The notes under the pieces were generated by a model that had not been told where the DNA came from, did not search any database, and saw only the letters and a program-made list of their open reading frames with translations. Positions 55,722 to 64,000 of a stretch of DNA of 64,000 nt are shown piece by piece. The DNA is from Heliopora coerulea (taxonomy: Eukaryota > Cnidaria > Anthozoa > Scleralcyonacea > Helioporidae). The translations under genes were made by a program, and so were the position numbers. Within the stretch, counting starts at the first letter, position 1. Each line of letters opens with the position of its first letter. The stretch is from assembly GCA_030142905.1 (NCBI GenBank), contig JASJOG010000016.1, positions 1 through 64,000 on the forward strand, written 5' to 3'.

Positions 55722-58700
55722 ATATTATTATTGTTATTATTTTGTGTTACTTAGCCCAATGTTTGACTTGGGGCCAACATAGTCCTCTAAAACGAGCGAC
55801 ATATAAAACAGCCACAATTTGTGCATTTGTAAGTCATAACAGATATCATAGTTCACATAATTATCAATCCACTCTTTATCTTTGGTACCATTGTCTCAGC
55901 TTGATGCACTATAGCACGCTGAGTTTCGGTTGCAACCCAAAGTACTCTTTCACTCTACACATCGACCCACCATACCATGCAGGCTTCGCACGTTCCCAAG
56001 ACAGCCAATGACAAGAGGCACATTTTCCAATCACCAACCTGGTGACTGCGTTCGTAAGTCGTAACATAATTGTTTGTACTTCATTTTCTTCTCCTGCTCT
56101 TTAGCTTCCACGCTCTCCTCTCTCAGACAGACCATATCAACTAGAACAATTCTCTTCTCATCTCGATATTCAATTGTTAAATCTGGTCTTCGGTTCTGTG
56201 CTGCGGTTACAGTTTGGTATTGAAAATCCCATAGGTGTCTCCTGGTATTTCTTTCCAACACGCTACCTCGATCCCATTTCAGTCGATACCACAACTGATC
56301 TTTCCCAAGTATCCCTTCTTGACGTGCCCATTCGACCGCAAACACCATCACGGCCTGATCGTGCCTGGTTAGATACTCATGTGGAGCTAGTTTACAGCAA
56401 CCCGCCAACTAGTGCTGTACTGTCTCGTGGTGTTGTCCACATACCCGACACATAACACTGTAAACATGTGTACCCTTTTCTGCGATATGGTACCTTGTCT
56501 CCACCATCTGCTCCATCACTGCTGTGACTCCAGCGACCTTCTCCGGCATATTTGTTTTCTTTAGCCAAAGATGCGCTTTGACGTCTTGATTCTCCCACAC
56601 AAAACTTTGGTAAGCTTTTTCTTTATACTGTTCACAGCGCTTCTTCTCCCTTGCTTCCCCTCACTTTACGCCAAATCGATTACCAGTTCCCTTGCCGTGC
56701 TTCATATTCTAGCCATATTCGACTATCCCGAACCTCCAATACCAGACCAATCTTCTCCGTCAAAGTGCATGCCTCCCTGAACAGTGACCTGAATTCCTTG
56801 CCAAACTCTCTAGTTCTTATGATCTTCATGTGTTCACATTTTGATTCAAACACGAAAATAGCTACTCTCAGTTTCGTTTTATCATAGATATCGTGGCAAC
56901 TCTTGGGTCCTCTTCCGCCGAGCTCCCTTCGCGAGTATAGTATTTCATCTGATAATTGGGGTCCGTGCATTCTGCATCTCCTTAATGCATATTTGACCGT
57001 CATGTCCAATTCATCGAGTTCTCCTGTAGTAAAAGTGCATACATTCATCGTGTACGCGATTACAGAAAGGACACGTGTATTAATTGCCTTGATCAAGTTC
57101 CGATCATTCAGCTCTTGCGCCAGGAGCTTCTCCAACCTCTGGTCCATCTCTCCACATTACGAGTAAAGACAACATTCTTGGCAATGCCCTCACCCTGCTC
57201 AGTTCCAATGAATTTGTATGTATCTTTCGGTTTCATGGCTCTCACTTCCTCTTAATCCAAGTTGAATCCCCCTGACTCAACCAGCTTTCCCCGTTTGTAC
57301 ACAGCTACGGTACATTTGTTTACTCCGTACATAGCACCAGTCTCCATGTTAGCTCTAACAAGAACTTCGTGAACAAGGTTTTGTTTCTCTATTTTTTTCT
57401 GGTACGTCTTGAGGTCATCAATGAACAAACTACGGGTCAGTTTTACTTTCCTTTCTCAAGGAGTTCCCATAAGATAACCACTGGTCTATGCGAGTTTCAT
57501 ACCAATAGGCACTTCACGTAAACAGAAGTCAACTAGAAACCCCTTTTTGGACTGTATCAGACGGCTCGTCAACAAATCCTTCCCATTCTTGATTACAAGT
57601 CTGGTTTTCCACTTCTCCCTCAATGCACATATCAGGTTCAACACCTCTCTTGGAAAACGGAGCCACCCAAAAACCATATCCATCCACGCATGCTCCACGT
57701 TGTCATACGCCTTTTTGTAGTCATAATACACCACAGAAAGATTCTGGTGATGTTCCTTAACTTCCTCCAATACACATCTGTCTACCAGCAGATAGTCAGT
57801 TGTACCCAATACTCCACTCCTTGTTCCCATTTGTCTCTCCTCCCATATACCATTCGTCTGTGCGTGCTCAACGATTTAGTTTGCCAAGACACCCGTGATT
57901 ATTGTATAAAGCGTTATCAGGCAAGTTATTGGACGGAACTCACTGACCATACCGATATCAATCTCTTTAGGTAACATTGCTGTTCTTCCTGTTCCAATCC
58001 AAGTTGGTGTCTGTCCCACGTCTCCAGTGATTATGTTGAAAGCATGTGCCATGAAACCCTGGAGGCTCCTTAACTTCTTCCACCAGAAATTTTGGATACT
58101 GTCAATCCCCGGACTGGACCAATTCTTGTTGCGCACCACTTTTCTCACGTCCTCGACCCGCACGACAAACCTTTTCACCTGTGTAACCTTTACTCCGAGC
58201 TCTTGCTCAACTCTTTCCATCCAAGGGTGCTTTTGTTCTTGCCCACCGTGCTCCCAGATCCTTGCCTAGAATTCAGTGAAGCTTTCGACATCTGGCAAGT
58301 TCCCTATTGTTTCGTTAACTTCGTCCAACCTGCTGTAAAATAAGCTCTCATTTTCACTGAAGATGCCATTGGTCTTCCTTCGCTATGTTTTTCTTAGCCA
58401 ATTGGCTAACCTGACCTGCAGCACGTGAATCTCACTTAACCACTCCGCTTTGAGTTTTCTCAATACGCTATCATTCAAATGTTCTCCTTTATCACGACCT
58501 GTATATCTTCGGACTCCCACAAGGTTTCTTCTCTCGACTTTTGTTATTTTTCGCTTAATCTTCCGTCTGCACAGTTCGTTTGCATTTCTGGATGTCACTT
58601 GCTTCAGTGCGATGATCTTTCTCTCCAACTTGATTTGTTTTCCATTCTTTTTCCCATCGCTTGGTCTGCCCGGTAACCTTTTGCAACCCCATCTATCACC

Positions 58701-59640
58701 AGCCACTATCCCTACTGCATAAACGATATCCAAAATTGATCTCAGATCGATCGTATCTTTAACCTTAGCATCTGCATTTCTATTCAAAACCTCAATTTCA
58801 TGCTTTCCTGTTCTCACTTTCAACAGTGGACTCCTTTCCAAACTGGGCTCTTTACGTAATTCTACCAATTTTTCATCCACTTTCACACACAGCTTGTCAA
58901 ACAATTTATCATTACCTTGATTTGCTTCAACCCGTACACTACCATCCACTTTAGCATCCCCTGCGGTAACCTCTCCACTACCATGTTCAACAACGTCCTG
59001 TTCACTTTCACCGCCTCTTTCCCGGATTAGCAAAACAGCTTGGACTTCTGGTTCCTTTTCAAATATGGCAGCTGTGTCGCGAAGACACTCAGCGTTTATA
59101 TACTTAAGTTCTTCGAACTTTTGGTCCCACGCATCCTTAAGTCGGCTCATGTAACCACACCCACCTTCATTAGCTTGTCGTGCAAGACTAACTAGCTCAA
59201 CTTTCATTTCAGCACTCCGCTTCGTCTGATGACCATCACGTTCTACATCCATTTCCCCGTCTGATGGCAAGAATCTTTTTGCATTGTCCGCCATTGTCTG
59301 AGGTGGTACCCAATCCAGTTCTGGCATACTGTTACACCAATTCTCCTTCAGCCTTCTCGCGTACCCCCTTGCGTCACTCTCTTGCTTCTAGATAACATCT
59401 TACCAAAATCCTCTTCATTTCGTCATTCTAATCAAGTTTCTCTCTAATTCGTCTGTTTTGATTGGCAAGGACGTCATTCTGTTGAATTTCAGCAGGTTCC
59501 CCTGCCACTGGACTACTATGAACGCCTACCATAGCTGCAGGCACCTTTGCAGCCTCTGCTCTAGAACTTCTTGTTCTAATCATCACTCTCAATTACCACA
59601 ATGTGTTAATTAAAAGAAAACCCGTGTGCTAGGCATTTAC
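55722..59640 (-). mobile_element. NeSL/R2-like (RLE-type) LINE, nearly full length, inactive
   Basis: A minus-strand element of about 3.9 kb. The 3' end carries an ATT-rich tail (55722-55741, read as AAT repeats on the element strand), usual for RLE LINEs. The single ORF starts near 59583 and is broken by several stops and frameshifts. The 5' untranslated region probably extends past 59640. Confidence 0.75.
55990..59583 (-). pseudogene. RLE-type LINE ORF: N-terminal region, RT, CCHC, endonuclease
   Basis: Read from 59583 (MIRTRSSRAEAAKVPAAMVG). The long open segment 59327-58383 is charged, with basic KRKITKVERR near its end, and has no clear domain. Segment 58220-57876 has SSPGIDSIQNFWWKKL, the RT entry block. 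57830-57486 has GTTDYLLVDRCVLEEVKEH and SVVYYDYKKAYDNVEHAWMD (motif A). Near 57400 is KLTRSLFIDDLKTYQ, the FIDD catalytic motif. 57147-56680 is the thumb region (NLIKAINTRVLSVIAYTMNV). Next come CRVCGQHHETVQHLVGGC (CCHC) and EYLTRHD, then RRPDLTIEYRDEKRIVLVDM, the PD-(D/E)XK endonuclease. VPLVIGCLGNV ends it near 55990. At least five breaks make it inactive. Confidence 0.8.
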
Positions 59641-59894
59641 AACGCCAGGAATTCTGCAGTCCATCCTAAGTTGCCTGGCGCTTAGGACAAGGCTTGGTAC
59701 ATGCTTAGGGTCGCCACTTTGAGCAGGGAAGTGTACACGACTGTCTTAACCCAGCAGCCATTCACCTATTGACAGGCTAAGCATCGTAGCTTGGGTCTAT
59801 TTGCCCCATAGATGGGGGATTTGAATTCGAATTTACCTTATCCCAGACGGGTTGCCCACCAAGTTTAAAGAGTCCCATCTGCCCTTAAAGACTT

Positions 59895-60420
59895 TTATTT
59901 CGGAGTTCTTAACTCCTGCAACCCTCGGACTACTTTTAGTCTGACTTCATCATCGGTTGACCAAGGAGTATTGGCACTTTTGCACCACGAGTTTTGATGG
60001 AGCCTTCCATTCTTCCCACTTAATATTTGGATCTGAATGGAAGGTACACGTAAATGCTTCGCCAAGGCTATTCTGAAAAGGAAAGTGATCGTAATGTTCA
60101 AATTGCGTCGTCGCATCAGTTTTCGGCCTCTGCTTGGGAAGGCTAATCTTGCCGCACATGTACAAAGGTCGTGATCACTGATCCCCAATTTAATGATTCC
60201 GCTATCGATGACTTTGGTGTCTTCGATCTTGGTGATTATGAGGTTGATTAATGTATTGGTCGTTAATTTCATTCTCCCACTTAATATTCGGTTCTGAGAA
60301 GGAGGAAGAATGTGCACTTGGAAGAATGTGCGCTTGGCTCGGGCCAATCTGATCAGTGCTACTGCTTAAATATGATTGTCGCTTTGTTTGACATCGTATC
60401 TCTTGCACCCGTTCAACTAT
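59895..60420 (-). pseudogene. APE-type LINE endonuclease fragment
   Basis: Minus strand: TLINLIITKIEDTKVIDSGI then IKLGISDHDLC, the C-terminal SDH motif of LINE apurinic-like endonucleases. Then FPSRGRKLMRRRNLNITI and a second frame with HYDHFPFQNSLGEAFTCTF and IKWEEWKAPS. Frames alternate by small shifts. It is of the same general type as the LINE at 4340-10085 but supplies a different part; whether they are the same family cannot be told. Confidence 0.65.
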
Positions 60421-61856
60421 TCTTTTATAATATCGTCATGGAAGTCTACAAATAGGTGTGATGGTTCTATTTCCTGTTTTTCCGGCATCTGGTCTCTAGA
60501 CAGAATTTATTTGGACAAAAGAACAGAGCTTTTCTCAAAATGCCACCACCAAAATGCATATATGCAAATGCTTACATATAGTTTTCAAATAGGTCCAGTG
60601 TAAGTACTGTTTAGGTGAAACGCCCGCATGTTGTAACATCAGTTAATCACTATATACATGCATACACTATATAACTCTCAAACACCTTTTATTATACTAG
60701 GGGGAATAACATTGAACAATGATAGTAAAATATTTTTGAGATGCTGAAGAAGAAAGACAAAGCACGTTAAAAATGTCCCCAGACTTTTTGGCAGGGCTTT
60801 CAGTTCATGATAATGGACTGCTTTTCCCCATCCTCGAATTCCTTCATCCGCCTCTGTGACGAGTAAAATAGTCTGGCCCTAGCCCAAGTAAACTTAAAAA
60901 GTCGGATAAGGACCGACAAAAAATTGATGCAAATGAGTGTCCAGTTCACATTTAAGACTATTAAAATCATTGAAATGAAAATCACCGGACGCCATTGAAT
61001 TTGACTTAAAATGTTAATCGCACTATTGAGGCAGTACTTCCTTAAAATGTAATTTCCCCCACCAAAATAATATTCCATGAACATATTGAACGTTTATCGA
61101 TGAAATTCAAATTTCATTTTTTTTAATAAAGCTGTGATGAATTGTCGCTACTGATATCCATGCGTGCAGTAGTACCTCTTCACAGACTGAGTTGTCGCCG
61201 ACTGAACTGGCACCCCATCTGGTTTGCACCCAGGGGAAGGGTTTTTGAGGGCCCCCTCTGCAGAATTAAGAATAAGAGTTAACAGCTAGTTTCACCCGTC
61301 CTCAGTGGATCTGAGACGGGCGAGAGGAAGGGGAGCGGCCTTTAAGAAAGTCCCAACAATGTTATGAATATCGAATCAACGAGAGGAAATAGAGCTAGGG
61401 CATTCCCTGGAAGCTATGCTTAGGGGGACCAGGACAGACCCCGCGAAAAGTGAATGAGCAGGCCAAAGAAATGAGGCTGGCAGAATCTACTGGGGGTATT
61501 CTAACATCAAGGCCTTGAGTGTTGGCAGATATTGTAGTTAATGCTTGTAAAATATTTTTATTGATCACAAGGCCTTACAAAAAACAACCTTACTTCCCGC
61601 CTTAACAAACTATGGTTGATTATTTAGCGTGTTAAATACATGATTAATTAAAAAAAAATAGAAGCCTCAAGGCGGACAGACGTGGACGGATGGGCTGACG
61701 AATGGGTGGGGGAACTTATGGAGAGATACACAGGTATACCAAAGAACTGACACACAAACACTGGGGGGTCACCGAGTGGAAGTAATGAACGGGTTAGTAA
61801 ACTGGATAAAAGCGGTATTTTCATTATAATCGTGCATATTTTGGCTATTTATGCAG

Positions 61857-61964
61857 GATGAAGAGATAGGTGGCTTCATGATTCAACAGAACATAGCTGG
61901 ACGGCCAGTCACCGTGTTCAGATTTCCTCCACGGACCAAGCTTAAAGCTAATGCCCATGTTACT
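61857..61964 (+). CDS. Lamin exon 9: lamin tail domain, middle
   Basis: 36 codons, phase 0 at both ends, acceptor TATGCAG, donor ACT/GTAAGT. Reads DEEIGGFMIQQNIAGRPVTV then FRFPPRTKLKANAHVT. This is the lamin tail core D..IGG..I.....G.....F.FP....LKA...VT. The final strands, any cysteine box and CaaX end must lie in later exons beyond 64000. Confidence 0.92.
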
Positions 61965-62869
61965 GTAAGTCTAGTATAGAACTGTTCATTTTTTATCCCA
62001 TTTGTTAGGACTATATCCAGTGCATAATGTATTAATGTGCGGATGTTTGTTTTCAGTTATAAATGGTAATAAAGAGCAGAAAGTATGATTTTCCGGCTAG
62101 AAAGTCTGCCTACAAAAATATTTTTCTGGGGTCATGTTTGAGACTGAGGGCAAATGTTTTTTATACAGGGAAGCAAAAAGAAAAAATATATATACTGTAT
62201 ATATTTATTTTTTTATGTTGTCTGCAAAAAACCGAGGTTTGTGATAAGTAGCACAAACAGAGGCATTGTACAACTTTGGCTATCTTGTGAAAAATGAATT
62301 CATCGTTTTAATTAAGCAAATTTAGTACGTGTTTATTCAAATGCTACTCAGTGTAAAACACACAATGATTCATTTGTGACAACTTTAGTGGTCGCTGGAC
62401 GTGTTGAAAAGCATTATCTATGGAAATGTCATTAATTCTGCTTGAGGTGCACTGGAACTTGATTCCTGCTGGAACTCAGACTCCGGTTCCGGCTGAAACC
62501 GTGACTTTTTTGTTAGTTTTATCTTTTGATGTAGTTCCTTCGTTTGAACACATGATTTGGAGATGCATTGTATACTAAAGCCGTCAAATTATTTTAACTT
62601 TATGGCAAAATCAAATCAAAGCCCCAGAGTGTCAAAACTTAAATGTAGAAAACGGTATTTGTTAGCCATACAGTAGTAGGTTTAACACGCAAAAAGGTGC
62701 TTTATGTTTAAACAATAAGTCCAAAACTGCAATAAACAAAATGGAATATGCAAAATTGAAAACTGAAAACTCATAGACATAGTCCATGGTAACTCAAAAC
62801 TTCCACGTTGGTTTTTGAACTTTGTGGTTGTGTGAAATGGAAACCCAGGTAGGTTGTGGTTAGAGAACA

Positions 62870-63200
62870 GTATAGTCTTTACCATTTCGCGAGAGAAGGC
62901 GTGCTTGGTTCACGACGAACATATTGCCAACTTCAAAGAATAGACGCTCTGAAGAAAGGTAGTTACGGTGTGCTGCTTTGGAGATGTTTGAACCTACTAA
63001 TGGTTCATCTTACCAAAAGTTCGTCGGATACCTGTATCGTTCAAGGATGGTGATGTTGGAATTTCTGTCCGCTTCGTTTCTAATTGTGAAAGATTTGGTC
63101 CGCTCTATGGTTTCTGATGCATTATTGACTCTACTGATTCTCCCATTATTTCGTCAGTTTCATCCTAAAGAAATCATGGTGAATTTCTTTCTACAGAAAT
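62870..63200 (-). pseudogene. Unidentified degraded coding trace
   Basis: On the minus strand one frame reads about 100 codons with a single internal stop: GRISRVNNASETIERTKSFT, NEADRNSNITILERYRYPTN, then DEPLVGSNISKAAHRNYLSS. I do not recognise it. The composition looks like former coding sequence, not noise, but the overlapping plus-strand ORFs make this uncertain. Confidence 0.3.
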
Positions 63201-63539
63201 GTTAGAGTATTCGTATTCGTTTTTTCTTCTTTGTAATCAGAGTCAGCATCTTCGTTGAGTTTCATGAACAGCTTTGACATCATCTTAAAGATCTTATTCT
63301 GGAACTTGTACTTTTGTGAGGTCAGCCTGCATATCCCTCATCAGCCATTTTTCTGCATTACCCAACGTTTGTCTTACCATCAAAACTTTTATCTTGTATC
63401 ATTCACTTTGTTAAGCACGTAATTTTTGTTTGGACTCCAGTACCATTTCCAGGGTTAGGTAAGTAACGATCAAGGGGAACCACGTGAGAGGTAACGTCAA
63501 TCACTTCTAAGAGTAAATCTCTAAGTCTGGATGCATCGT

Positions 63540-63990
63540 TTTAGTATTTGCCCTTGTCCAAGCATGCGGTATGTGCTTTTCCATCGCATGGCCACATCTT
63601 GCACAGGAGACAAGGGTCGTTTGACACCTCGTTCGACTAGAAAATTTTTCAGCTCTTTATGAGCCGAGCTGGAGTGATTAAAGCAGTCAAAATTACGCTG
63701 AACGTTACCTCAAAAATGGAAAACCATCACTAAATATCTCGTTTTAACTCGTCATACATCTGGATCTTCTTTTCTTTCATTTTCTTTAGCATCGGGAATG
63801 GCAATGCCAATTATTAACAATTCCTTTTCTTCCATCTTTTCAACAATTATGTCAGGTTTTTGACATTCTTTGTGATGGTCACATTGGATCATAAAATCTC
63901 AAAGCACTTTCGTTTATTCCATCGGGTTCAACAACTCCTTGAGATGCATAATCATATACCAATGAAGTGGTTGCACCAAGTCATATTTTC
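63540..63990 (-). pseudogene. Degraded retroelement C-terminus, nuclease-like
   Basis: Minus strand: FMIQCDHHKECQKPDIIVEK then KELLIIGIAIPDAKEN, similar to the C-terminal KPDIVV...K...IIDIA.P block of several cnidarian non-LTR elements (recalled). The usual second Asp is Gly. Farther on (near 63600) a Cys-rich DPCLLCKMWPCDGKAHT occurs. Heavily broken. Confidence 0.4.
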
Positions 63991-64000
63991 CAACATAATG

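Larger units (their letters stand above)
54618..61856 (+). other. Lamin intron 8 (7.2 kb)
   Basis: Contains a palindromic element, a NeSL/R2-like LINE and an APE-type LINE fragment, all listed. 60420-61856 shows no gene I can support. Confidence 0.75.
12631..61964 (+). other. Lamin / lamin-type intermediate filament gene (nine exons seen, 3' end outside window)
   Basis: Nine exons encode 553 in-frame codons of a nuclear lamin or lamin-like filament protein. The head is about 19 residues. The coiled-coil rod runs from about residue 20 (EKDALNNLTDRFAAYLSRVR) to about 380 (LLEAEERRLQLS), roughly 350-360 residues. That is the lamin length, longer than the roughly 310 of vertebrate cytoplasmic filaments. 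A Pro/Ser/Thr linker with a basic, NLS-like KVKQKTRPK follows, then the immunoglobulin-fold lamin tail domain. Lamins polymerise under the inner nuclear membrane. A C-terminal CaaX box cannot be judged because the last exon(s) lie beyond 64000. Exons are intact while introns (1.8-14.7 kb) are full of transposons. I did not assign a symbol because cnidarian lamin naming is not settled for me. Confidence 0.9.
61965..64000 (+). other. Lamin intron 9 (partial) with degraded coding traces
   Basis: Donor GTAAGT at 61965; no acceptor with tail-domain coding is seen before the window ends. 62870-63200 and 63540-63990 show degraded minus-strand coding. Confidence 0.6.

Noticed and set aside
58027..58722. 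Plus-strand ORFs opposite the RLE LINE
   Set aside because: Shadows of the minus-strand LINE ORF.

Overview
This is nuclear DNA of an animal, AT-rich, with GT-AG introns, tRNA-derived SINEs and several kinds of retroelement and DNA transposon. The repeat style (short palindromic elements, Penelope-like elements, RLE-type LINEs, hAT and Tc1 relics) and the lamin sequence suggest a cnidarian, most likely an anthozoan such as a stony coral. That assignment comes from recalled repeat families and was not checked by search.

One host gene dominates the window. A lamin / lamin-type intermediate filament gene lies on the + strand, with nine recognisable coding exons from 12631 to 61964. It has a short head, a lamin-length coiled-coil rod, a basic linker and the first part of the lamin tail domain, and continues beyond the window. 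All nine exons join in frame with canonical splice sites (1659 nt, 553 codons). Exons make up about 1.7 kb of the 49 kb span; the introns are packed with mobile DNA. Upstream, an intact single-exon ORF at 718-1731 encodes an unrecognised coiled-coil protein.

Layout. 1-700: repeat end. 718-1731: orphan ORF. 2456-3064: hAT transposase relic. 4340-10085: a LINE split by a 4.6 kb insertion made of two inverted copies of one decayed hAT gene. 10086-11245: Penelope-like element. 12521-12631: lamin promoter region and first exon. Introns 1-3: palindromic MITE, (TA)n, and a TA-flanked TIR transposon carrying a HIRAN-like ORF and a divergent Cys-rich ORF. Intron 4: dimeric tRNA-like SINE, Penelope-like fragment, hairpin element, 34-bp minisatellite. 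Intron 5: Tc1 relic, SINE, (GA)n, Penelope remnant with inverted terminal repeats. Intron 6: SINE split by a 2.4 kb foldback transposon. Intron 7 (14.7 kb): LINE relics, a 7 x 52-bp minisatellite, a retroelement with an N-terminal CXXC zinc finger in frame with reverse transcriptase and a C-terminal nuclease-like domain, and an inverted pair of THAP-like fragments. Intron 8: palindromic element, NeSL/R2-like LINE, LINE endonuclease fragment.

The most unusual items are the CXXC-RT retroelement (47058-50412), the HIRAN/Cys-rich TIR element (20446-21775), and a hammerhead-core-like motif recurring at about six loci, at least one of them in a Penelope terminal repeat. All mobile coding regions seen are broken by stops or frameshifts; the lamin exons are not.
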